Origin: Mytilisepta virgata
Lineage: Eukaryota; Mollusca; Bivalvia; Mytilida; Mytilidae
Assembly: GCA_028015205.1 (NCBI GenBank)
Contig: JAPWFG010000024.1
Location: 930,001 to 994,000 of the forward strand
Length of the DNA: 64,000 nt
Reading direction: 5' to 3'
Position 1 is the first letter of the stretch. Every line of letters begins with the position of its first letter. Shown here piece after piece: positions 25,560 to 35,289 of the stretch. The notes beneath the pieces were generated by a model, which was given only the letters and a program-made list of their open reading frames with translations, did no database searches and was not told the origin of the DNA. The position numbers and the translations under genes were made by a program.

Positions 25560-27097
25560 CTGAACCGCAAAAGAAACGTCGCTTTTTCAAAATGTTAGCA
25601 AAATTCAAAATAAATATTAATTAATGATTTTTATATAATCAGTATTACGATTACATCACCAGGTAAGATTAAATTACCTGTGAATTAAATTTTCGGTTGA
25701 ATAATTTTCAGTTGATATCGTAGAGCGACCGTACCTAAAACCGCTCGTGGGACACACTTGGCGGTAATTTTTCTTAAATCTTAAATGTTCGTGAAATTCA
25801 TGCTCCTTTATGGGTATAAAAGGCCGGAGAAAATTAAAGAGTGTTAGTATCAGTGTTGACACAGAAGCTATGCCACGTCTGACTCCACAACAGAGAGAAC
25901 AGGCCATTGGTCGATTGGATGCTGGGCAATCTGCCAGAGTTATTGCCAACGACTTCAACTGTGCTGTTCGAACAATTGAACGTCTACGGACACGGTACAA
26001 TGCAAAAAACAGCACAAATGACCGTCCACGGAGTGGTAGACCCCAAGTCACTACCCCTAGACAGAATAGAGGCATTGTTCGTCACCATTTGATGAATCGG
26101 TTCACCCCAGCTGCCGAAACTGTCAGAAACACTGTTGGAACACATGGACCACCCATAAGTGATGATACGGTTCGTCGGCGATTAGCTGCTAGAAACATGA
26201 GATGTCGCCGTCCAGCAAGAAGACCTATTCTTACTCCTCGGCACCGTCAAGCTCGTCTTCAGTGGGCCACTCAGCGACAGAATTGGCGAAATCGACAATG
26301 GCGTAACATCATCTTCTCTGACGAAAGCCGTTACTGCATTTCAACAGCCGATGGCAGAACCAGAGTGTGGAGAAGACGCGGGGAACGTTACGAAGACAGC
26401 TGCATTCTGGAAACAGACGCGTGGGGAGGACCTAGCATCATAGTATGGGGTGGAATCGGCCTTAACGTTAAACTTGGTCCAGTCATCTTTCAGAACCTTG
26501 GCCCAGGCAGAGGAAATGGCGTAACAGCTGCCCGTTACATCGACCAAGTCTTGACACCCCATGTTCAGCCCCATTTCGCACGTCATCAAAACAAGACTTT
26601 CCAACAGGACAATGCACGTGCGCATACCGCAAGAGCCACAAGAGACTTCCTACAGCAGAATAACATCAATGTTATGGATTGGCCGGCTTTGAGTCCAGAT
26701 TTAAACCCTATTGAACATTTATGGGACGAAGTTCAAAGACGGTTGAATAATGAGCAGCCAAGTCCGACAACTGCAGCTGAACTTTCACAAGCGTTTCAGA
26801 GAGTAAGGGCACGTATTCCGATGGCGTTTATTAATCGGCTCATCAACTCCATGTACCGAAGATGTGCTGCAGTAATTGGTGCCGGTGGAGGACATACACG
26901 TTATTAACGGACGTGGGAGCACAGCATTGAAAACATGTGACGTTGCGACAATTGTGACGTTTTTGTGAACATTGTAACCAAAAGACTGTAAATCATTCAT
27001 TAAATTTTGTAAAAATTAATTTAAAATATATAAATGTCACTTTGAAATAAATGTATGTGAACATGTCATTTTGTGCGACGTTTCTTTTGCGGTTCAG
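25560..27097 (+). mobile_element. Tc1-like DNA transposon, apparently complete
   Basis: A 1,538-bp element with perfect 23-bp terminal inverted repeats that begin CTGAACCGCAAAAGAAAC at 25560 and end GTTTCTTTTGCGGTTCAG at 27097. It is flanked by TA on both sides (25558-25559 and 27098-27099), the normal target duplication of this superfamily. It contains one intact transposase gene. Perfect ends plus an open frame suggest recent arrival. Confidence 0.93.
25870..26907 (+). CDS. Tc1/mariner transposase, DD34E
   Basis: A single uninterrupted frame of 345 residues starting at MPRLTPQQREQAIGRLDAG. The N-terminal half has two helix-turn-helix segments (ARVIANDFNCAVRTIERLR at about 26-44, and the 'GPPISDDTVRRRLAARN' region at about 101-117) with a GRPQVT linker, as in paired-like Tc1 DNA-binding domains. 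The catalytic domain carries FSDES (first Asp), QQDNARAHTA (second Asp) and SPDLNPIEHLWD (Glu), with 34 residues between the second Asp and the Glu. WGGI is also present. An in-frame ATG 60 bases upstream exists, but the later ATG fits the family start. It acts on the flanking inverted repeats by cut-and-paste into TA. No frameshift or stop seen, so it may be active. Confidence 0.95.
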   Translation: MPRLTPQQREQAIGRLDAGQSARVIANDFNCAVRTIERLRTRYNAKNSTNDRPRSGRPQVTTPRQNRGIVRHHLMNRFTPAAETVRNTVGTHGPPISDDTVRRRLAARNMRCRRPARRPILTPRHRQARLQWATQRQNWRNRQWRNIIFSDESRYCISTADGRTRVWRRRGERYEDSCILETDAWGGPSIIVWGGIGLNVKLGPVIFQNLGPGRGNGVTAARYIDQVLTPHVQPHFARHQNKTFQQDNARAHTARATRDFLQQNNINVMDWPALSPDLNPIEHLWDEVQRRLNNEQPSPTTAAELSQAFQRVRARIPMAFINRLINSMYRRCAAVIGAGGGHTRY

Positions 27098-27120
27098 TAT
27101 ATAATTATACTACTATAAGA

Positions 27121-28550
27121 TGTAAAGAACACTTATTTTGTTCTCGCTGTACTGCATGGGATTTGTTCGACAATCCACACAATTCAGAAATCCATGGAAA
27201 ATATGTACACGCTTGCCAACATATCGGATAGAAGAACATGACATTCTTGATAGGTATTGTTTATTTAAATTATATTATAAAAAAGATCGAATACTTCTGT
27301 AAAATGAATTCATATGAACATGAATAGGTTGTGAAACTTTAAACCTTTTTTGGTAAACGATTTAAGATACCTGTACCGTCAACGACATTACTTTAACAGC
27401 TGACAACTTGTTTGTTCCCTGACCAATAATACAAAGGTACTACTAGAACATAATAACAAAAATAACATTTGAATACAAATTGTCCATTGACAGATGGATA
27501 CAAATATAGATACCTTATACATATACATCTACATTAAAAAATTAAAGTAGTCGATTTCAAACACCTTAGCCAGAATGCTTTATAATTTGAATTAAGCCTC
27601 TTATAACAGATAGCTTTTCAAGTGTAGAAACGTAAGGACGTGTGGGCAAAGCAGACGGTTCGCAGTAAAAATCTTGTTTGTCACCCATCATGCCCATTTC
27701 AAATATGCGTCTGAATACAGTTTTATATTTTAATTCTAATTAAATTGTTATCACACTTTGGGCATTCAGGAATATATATATATTATGCATAAGTATCCAC
27801 AAGAAACCAATATCATTTAAGTATTTGTCTTAATCGATTGTTCTGCTCTTTTGTATTGTTCATTTTCTTCAAATATGATTAGTATAACGGCCAATCAAGA
27901 CTCGTCAAGACCCTTATCTGTTTAGAAAGTTGTATGAATATTCAGAGACTAAGACAGGTGAGATTATAAACGATAGAAATGGTTATTTAATACATACATG
28001 CATATATTTATCACATGTTTAGTATTTATTACTTGAATTTTGAATGTCTAATACGGATGCTTACCTGACACCTGTAACGCATACCATGTTGAATGTCTAA
28101 TACAGACGCTCAGCTGACACCTGTATCGCATACCCTGTATCAAGTCACTTTTTTTCAAACTGCGTCAAATTTCGGTTAAGCTTAACCCGTTTTGATTTTT
28201 TTTCAAAGTGCGTCAAAACTTTGGACCAAACCAACGTGGTTTGAAATAATTTTTCAAACTACGTTAAAAATCGAATTAACACAGTTGAATTCTTTTTCAA
28301 AATACATGAAATATATTTTTCATTTTGCGTAATGACCTTTTGAAAGAGATTAAACGGCGTATTACAGCCAAAATAAGGCATAATCAGCTCCGATTGTATG
28401 GAAAATGATTGCAAGCGTAAGTTATGCTGACAGGTTTAAAAGAAACACAACAACTTTCCTTTGACGAATATCTTATTCAGAATTATATAGTCTTTATATG
28501 AAACTATCCATTTAATAACACAACACTACAGGTGTACATCGATTTCCAGA
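27121..28550. other. Region upstream of the second Ig-like gene
   Basis: Non-coding AT-rich DNA. The phrase 'gaatgtctaatacggatgcttacctgacacctgtaacgcatacc' is duplicated with changes at about 28042 and 28092. Around 28145-28340 the motif 'ttttcaaa(c/g)t(g/a)cgt(c/t)aaa' recurs four to five times. No promoter motif could be assigned. Confidence 0.45.
28042..28140 (+). repeat. Short tandem duplication, about 48 bp
   Basis: GAATGTCTAATACGGATGCT at 28042 and GAATGTCTAATACAGACGCT at about 28091 head two adjacent copies. Each continues with a CTGACACCTGTA.CGCATACC-type sequence. Confidence 0.75.
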
Positions 28551-31500
28551 ATGGGTCATACAGCATCAAGAGACGACGTAAAAGAAAAGTCCATTCTTAA
28601 GGCTGCAATGATATGCGTGTTCTTTTTCACCACAAGCAACCAAGCCGGTATGTACATAACGAGCGATGTTCAAATGGAATTTTACATTATTACCCAATAT
28701 ATATATGTCATTTTGTATAATATATACATAAACTCATTACTGGGATGAAAATTGATGACGCATTATACTCTGCGAAAATGGTATATTAAAAAAATCCTTA
28801 GCTAAATGCTATATACATTGTTGTATTTAAAAAAAAATTATAATTGTTTCTAATGTAGAAATAAATTTAAATACATATAACACGTAAGGTAAGAAGAGAA
28901 TTCGGTTCATTAATCTGCAAAAGCAGCTTAGTAGGTCTGATGTAATAATAATAGTTCAAGATATATATCATTACTATTTAATGATATTTAATGCGGGGAT
29001 TTATAGGCACTTATAATAATTAAATGATTCTTATGATTGCCATACATGATAGAAAAAGGTACAAAAATACAGATAAAAATAAAAGGTTACATGGTTCGAA
29101 TAATTTAAAACAATAGTATGTATAGGAGATACAATGGATAAGTGTGGATTCGTCAAAAAGAATCAACGAGCCGGAGGCGAGTTGATTGTTTTCAACGAAT
29201 TCACACATAATTATCCATTGTAACTCTTACTTGAACTATTGTTGTGACGACTTTTCCCAATTACAGTTCCTTTCTTAATTAGACCCTATTATGTGTGAGC
29301 TTAAAATAACTGAATTCTCTATACTACTATTCAATTAGATATATACAGTCACGTTGATGATTTTAATGGTAAATGAAAATTAATACAAAACCCTAAGAAC
29401 TTACAATATAAGGCATATATTCAGAAATTTGTCCATTATTGACAAAATAAAGCAGAGTCGAAATAATTTTCCAATAAAACCTAATGTTACTGAAAGAAAA
29501 AAATAGTTTAAATCCACTCGATTTACACTTTTATATTTTAAAAATATGTCAAAATATGCAGTGAAACAGATGAAATTGCCATAAACATCAAAATAACAAT
29601 GTTCTAATTTTCTATTGAATTATATGAAATTGTCGATTATAATCAAATAAAAAAAAATAACGATATTTTCTTATTTCTAAATTATTTCGATTTAGAAAAA
29701 AGGAAAAGCCGAAACAGAGATTCGAACTATGTCTACAAGTGTTACTCTCAACTCATCCTAACCTTGCGGCTACGAGCTTACACTATACAAACGTCATCTT
29801 TAAATATATAAAGGTAAAAAATAAACGTTCTCTTAGTACATTGCAAGCATTCTTTTTACGAATGGTTTTGAAACCTCACCAGAGACCTTCGGACATATAC
29901 TTGTCCTAACGTACATACAAATAACTGAACTCAGATCTGTAAATCTCATTTGCAAAAATGAACTCCAAACATGAAGATAAAGAAAAACGCATATACTACA
30001 ATGTACTATCACCTCGACTATGAATCAGAGTTATAAATAAATAAAAGTCGGATATCGAGCAAACTTTAGTTGTTTATGTTTATTTCCTGGCTTAACGGGT
30101 TTTGTTATTTGATGCCCCTTTTGCTCGTTTTCGTTCACTCGTCTTTAATCATTTTGTCTGTCTAACATCTTGATCTTTCCGTCCGACTATCCTTGCTGCA
30201 AAGGCTTTCATCAATGTAATCATCAAAATTATAAAAATACAGATAATTAATGTGCATTTTTGTAGTTCACTGGTATACACAGACAGACCCTGTAGTATTT
30301 GGAGAAAATGTTAAGCTCATGTGTTCAATAAACTCCAGGTCTTGCACGTGTTGCAATGAATGTCCTGTCCGGTGGCATGGTGGAAAAGGGTTGCATCTCA
30401 TATCCATAAATACTATTTCATCGAACTCCACAAAATATTCCTTGGCTAACGAACCCGAGGGAGTTAGTTTAATCATCCACGATTTTGATAGAGATGACAT
30501 TAACGTGGACTACAGGTGCAGTTTTGGATTTCAGCACTATCAACGAAATTTGACAATGCAAGCCAACTATGAATGTATGTATTTTATATATAAAATATTA
30601 CAGACCTTTTGCTCGAGGTTCTGATATGGGTCGAGGTTGATATGGGTGTGATATAAAAAAAAAACATAATCATATTCTTTTCTTTTTTTTAATCATATAT
30701 TTAAACTTGAGATAAATGGACAGGTAAAGAGTTTCATATCTGGCGTTGTTTCACATCCAGTAAAACATGTGTATATGAGATAAAGCAGACTTTCATGTTT
30801 GCACTCTGCGACAAACTATTCCACCATATGGCCATATAAAATTAATTCTTATGTTTAATCTTAGGTTTAATTTGCTACGAACGCGTCTTTGCCTGCAATC
30901 TTGTCTGATGACGTCATTCTTCGATAACGTGATTTCGTACGGATGTCATAAGGGATCTTGCCGTGATGATATGGATATCATCACGGATAGGTGATATGGA
31001 CTATGTGCCTAAATCAATATCATATATACAGAAAACCCATATTTAGTACTAAATATACGATAAATATTGATATCGTTCTAATAACAAATATTTTGTCTTA
31101 ATATCTTAATTTTCTGCAGTACAAATTAAAAGAAAATAAAGACCAGGTCAAAACAGTTAACCGAAAACTGATCTAGATCAGTCATGGACTCTTAAAGGTG
31201 TAATACGTTTAAACAGATATCGATGAATGAGGTGGACTATAGCAGTATCAACAACACCATATACATGTATCTTGTTTTGGTGACATCTTCATTTCATCAG
31301 AAGTTTAGAAATTTTGAAAAATCACGACACACAAGATTAAACAGAAAGAAAATGGGCGTTGAAGATCAAAGTGGTTTGCAATTATCTGTCTGTATCATAT
31401 TGCTTAGGTCGTATCAAAACACTAGTTTATATCATGCACGGCCGTTACATTTCACTGAAATAATACAGTAGAAAAACGTGATCTGGGAAATCAAGTTTTT

Positions 31501-34500
31501 TTAGCAAAATTCAGCAGCACCGCCTTTAAGTTTACATTTCGGAACGAATTCGCTATTCCGGGTCTTGTGGCGGTTACATGATTCCCTGGAAAAGGTTAGT
31601 CTGCTGAAGATGAAGCTACTCAAACAAGGGTATGTTGTTTCCAGACTGAATTCATGCCTTCAAAATTCTACGGTCGTAATCACAAACTTGTTGATCAATT
31701 TCCCACCCACATTAAATCTGAAATCTTCTGTTTCTCGCAGTTTCGCTCTTTTTCTATCACCGAAGATGACATTTTACTTGTCTTCGCACTAGCAACATAA
31801 CATGTGTCTTATAAGAGGCAGGAACTGTTTATCCATCCGGAGCACCTGAGTTCGCTCCAAGGTCTTTTGGTTGGGTCGATATGCTGTTCGTCATTTTTTA
31901 AAAAAAATGTGTGTTGTTTTTAATTTTTTTGTTTGTTGTCATCCTTCCCCATCTCAATTTTGACTCTGACTCTGGGTGTATGAATTTTGGATGGACTTTC
32001 CGATTTTCCACACACTGTCTTCATGGATAGTCCAGGTGAACATGTAATCGAGTATCATAACATTTACATAGCAGGGATCACCACAGAATGAAAATCAAGG
32101 GTCGGGGAGAGATTTTCACAGAGGATGTGTCGTGTTAGTTCGCCTCTCTCCTTCGGCATAAATGTGTCCTTAGAAAAAAAACCAACTTTTCTATGATAAA
32201 GTACAGGTACTATAGAATTACTAGTAAAGAATGAAAACATGAAATATGAATAAATAAGACAGTGCAAAAATTAAATCACTTGTAATCTGAAATCCTACAA
32301 TTAGACTGAACAATAGAATAACAACATTTTTCCCTGTTTGAATTGCTTTGAAAATTTATTCAAAAGACAGATTTCAATTGTTCATGTTAATGTCTACCTA
32401 GCTCAACGTTTTATATCTGTAGAATATTTTATCAACTGCAAATATTAATTATATAATCAGGTAAATGTATGAAGATATTTACCTTTACCATATATGAGAT
32501 ATTTAATGTGAAAAATTTACTTTTTTGATAGTTTTTAATTACACTTGCCTATACATGTATGTACAAAGCAAGCTCCAAAAACTTAATATAAAGAATCAAA
32601 ATAGTTACTACCCAGGCGTAGATTGGAACAAATTGCTGACGGCGATATTTTTATGATGATGTAACAAACCTCATATTGTTGATGAATAGACAAAGTGCAG
32701 ACAACTAAGCATTAGTATTTGAACCACTATTGCGTTTCAAGCAAAACGTAACTAGGAGGCATAAATTGGGCAGTGCAATAATTTTTGCACCGGCCACAAA
32801 ATACAGTGTAACAGTAGTCAAGACGAAGGTTGGCTAACCTGACACTCTTAAAAACTATGGTAGTAGAATTTGTATTATTTTAATTTTTTTCTCTTTTTTT
32901 TTATCACAGTCTACTATTAATTCTGATTTTTATTTATACCCATGACAGATCAGCCATCTAAAGACACCCTGGAGACAAGCAAGTCGATTGAAAATAACAG
33001 TTTACTTAATTTAACAATTTTATTTACGGAAGTTTATCCAATACCATTGTGTAATATTAGTATAAATGTAAGTACATAATAAGTGTATAACTTTATAAAC
33101 AGTGTAGCAAAAATAATATGCAAAATTAAGGCCAATACCAACTACTACCCATGCCCAATTAACATTAATTGCATTGTACAAATCATGAAGACAAATAGAA
33201 AATGGACTACATGTACCTAAAACAGAAGTACATGTACCCAGAATCAAGGACGTGAAAGACCAAGACAAATTAGTAAGAAATAACAATCTTTAAATCTCCT
33301 CAATAATATGTCCTTCCGCAATAACCAGATATTAGATACACGTGTTCAAATGCTCATTTTGATAGATTATAATTGAATTCTTTAGTTTCTGTGCTGTTTT
33401 GTTCTTTTTTGTTTGTTTAGTTAATTATATGTTTTCATTCCTTTAGTTATGCGTTTATCATTGTTTGTTTGTTGTGTTCCATTCTAATGACTTTGTCTTT
33501 TCCTTGGATTTCGAATTTATGGACTTTTCCCACTGTTTTGTCTCTTCGGTAATCTTTTCGCCGATATTTTAAATGTAAGGTTTTACATGTAACATCCTCA
33601 TTGATGGCTGACCTTGAACTTAACTTGATTCGGAATACTCTTGGAATTATTGTTTAACGTCCAGTGGCAACCCGGTGCATATCATGACGAAAAAATGTTG
33701 ATATGACTACCTCATACTAGACCGACACGCTGAGCCTAAATTTTAACGTGCTAACTCACCCGGTAACTATTTTAGGAAAACATATACATTTAACTGACTC
33801 CGAGCCAACCAGTCCTTTGCTCTTACTCCTAGAGAAGCAGCACATACCAATTTTAATGTCTTTAGTTTGACCCGGTCGGGGATCGAACCCGCGACCTTCC
33901 GCACTAGAGCACGCTACCATGAGACGGTTTTTTTTCGACTTTGAGCATGTAAGAAACGTAAGATTGACGAAAATCCATTTATACGTGCATAAACAATAAT
34001 ATATATTTTAAATTATCGTTGAAAAATGTTTATTGCATAAATTGTGAGAATTATCCTTTCAGCATTCATGGTCAGGGTTGAAACTATTCTTTATCTTTGA
34101 AGGACAATTGGGCACCTATACTAAATGTTACTACTACGAGACGAGAATTATTTTACAGTGCATTATTCAATGTGCAACATCAGCCTTTGGACAATACCTG
34201 CAGAGAAACCATACAGATTCGATGTCTTGTCGGGACAAGAGTCCATTACCTTTTTAATGAGGACATGTCATTTAAATGTAACAAAACATGTGAGTACTAT
34301 TCACATTCGTTCTATCTGGAATTGATAGTCTATGTTCATCACGTACATTTGTAACATATTCTGTAGTATTTTGTGTATAGAGGTTTTGAATTGAAGAATA
34401 CAATATTTTTAGAGTGGGTCAGGTAATGTTATACAGATTTATTGCCATGGACTAAGTTTCTGTAGAAGCCAGATTTTTACATCACCGGAGCCTCATTTTT

Positions 34501-34773
34501 AAATCAAATTTTATTTCGATTAATTTTCCAATGTTTGACTGTGCCTTTAATGCATAATTATTTAGTGTGTTTGTTTATTTCAAGGAATATTCTTACATTT
34601 ATTTTCCAGCATATAAAAAGACCGTCAAACGGCATGAACGGTGGATACCTGTTGTTTCAACAGTGGTGCCTGTGATTTTCGTTGTAGGATTGATGATATT
34701 GTGTGTATTTCGAAGACAAAAACAACCACGCAACCATCATAAAACGAAAGAAAACGAACCCCTGCAATCTTAA
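28551..34773 (+). CDS. Ig-like single-pass membrane receptor, short-tailed paralogue (five exons)
   Basis: Coding exons are 28551-28647, 30266-30574, 32949-33067, 34103-34289 and 34610-34773, with phases 1,1,0,1 and a 291-residue product. Layout matches the gene at 14.9 kb: signal peptide (AAMICVFFFTTSNQA), Ig-like exon 2 (WYTQTDPVVFGENVKLMC ... DINVDYRC), exons 3-4 with the same four cysteines, a membrane span (VVSTVVPVIFVVGLMILCVF) and a tail. Exon 2 is about three-quarters identical to its paralogue by hand count. It has three extra residues (SCTCCNEC), adding two Cys. Exon 1 keeps its 97-bp length but shares little sequence. The tail is only about 20 residues (ends KENEPLQS) and has no tyrosine, so direct phosphotyrosine signalling is unlikely. 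Family and ligand unknown. Confidence 0.85.
29111..29241. repeat. Foldback hairpin element with GAGCCGGAGGCGAG loop, in intron 1
   Basis: Arms starting CAATAGTATGTATAGGAGAT (29111) and ending GTAACTCTTACTTGAACTAT TG (split; 29241) pair with some gaps. The inner parts ACAATGGATAA / TTATCCATTGT and GAATCAAC / GTTGATTG pair well. The loop is GAGCCGGAGGCGA. Confidence 0.8.
29708..29785 (-). repeat. tRNA-derived SINE head, degenerate, in intron 1
   Basis: On the minus strand an A-box-like TAGCCGCAAGG and a B-box-like AGTTCGAATCT lie about 40 bases apart, with a T-arm showing four of five pairs. Acceptor halves do not pair, so it is not a functional tRNA. Confidence 0.5.
31560..32000 (+). pseudogene. 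3' remnant of a retrotransposon, in intron 2
   Basis: The stretch 31586-31690 encodes LLKQGYVVSRLNSCLQ and then, after a one-base shift, a KFYGRNHKLVDQF-type segment. I recognise this pattern from the C-terminal end of reverse-transcriptase polyproteins common in bivalve genomes. It is followed by the tail 'atccggagcacctgagttcgctcc', also present at 40.4 kb. The frame is broken and the 5' part absent, so it is dead. Confidence 0.55.
33385..33565 (+). repeat. Retroelement 3'-tail fragment, in intron 3
   Basis: T-rich text with 'tttagttatgcgtttatc' and 'gaatttatggacttttcccactg...cttcggtaatcttttcgcc' resembles the 'ttatgagtttgactgtccctttggtatctttcgcc' tail of the mussel retroelement family. It is strongly diverged. 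Confidence 0.4.
33642..33928 (-). mobile_element. tRNA-headed SINE, minus strand, in intron 3
   Basis: On the minus strand a tRNA-like head (CATGGTAGCGTGC ... GGGTTCGATCCCCGACCG) is followed by 'GTCAAACTAAAGACATTAAA', a body with 'CTCGGAGTCAGTTAAATG' and 'GGCTCAGCGTGTCGGTCTAG', and an end in 'GACGTTAAACAATAATTCC'. The same order occurs in the plus-strand copy at 60.7 kb, which confirms a defined family. No clear target duplication was found. Confidence 0.8.
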
Positions 34774-35160
34774 AATCATTATTCTAAAAGTTGGTCTTCT
34801 TTAGCTTGTTCGAAAGCTGACTATCTTTTATACCAGCCCTTTAACAAATCCAAAAATGACCACAGTATTAACGCTGGAAATCTTTAATATTGAATATGTG
34901 TGTGTGTCGAACTTCATTGTATTAAATTAATATGGACATAACAAAAATCTTTAAATACAGTCATGACAGTAGGAATTGTGTGTGTGATGTGGTCATGGGT
35001 TCACTAATTTATACCGAAAAGGTCGATTTATACAAATGCTGTATAAAATAACCCAAAAGTATTTAGCAAACAGACATGACAGACAATGTATATCATTTGA
35101 TACATACCATAATACAACACTCAAACACAGAAAAGATCATTTTGACATTACATAGAGAAT
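34774..35160. other. 3' flank of the second Ig-like gene
   Basis: No canonical AATAAA close to the stop codon. Short GT repeats (TGTGTGTGTG) near 34900. Otherwise nothing recognised. Confidence 0.4.
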
Positions 35161-35289
35161 AATACATGGTAAAATCTGTATCACATGCTGTATCAACCCG
35201 AGAAACCAATATCAGCCAGAGGGCCTTGACCCGAGGGTTGATATTGATCGAGGTTGAAACAGCATGTGATACAGATTTTAATATGTATT
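35161..35289. repeat. Foldback hairpin element with GGGCCTTGACCCGAGGG loop
   Basis: Left arm 35161-35214 (AATACATGGTAAAATCTGTA...) and right arm 35236-35289 pair closely, including the exact block ATCTGTATCACATGCTGT. The loop reads GCCAGAGGGCCTTGACCCGAG. Confidence 0.88.

Larger units (their letters stand above)
25525..27120 (+). pseudogene. Relic of Ig-like gene exon 4, split by a Tc1 transposon
   Basis: On the left of the transposon, ACAATTAGACACCTATATA (25529-25547) differs at one base from the start of exon 4 of the gene at 14.9 kb (22248 on). On the right, TATATAATTATACTACTA (27098-27115) is identical to the following part of that exon. The target TA of the transposon falls between them, with about 8 extra bases on the left side. 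Beyond 27116 similarity fades. The simplest reading is a third copy of the family, reduced to part of an exon and then hit by the transposon. No other exons of this copy were found. Confidence 0.6.

Noticed and set aside
25674..26075. 133-residue minus-strand frame overlapping the transposase
   Set aside because: Shadow of the transposase coding strand; no independent support.
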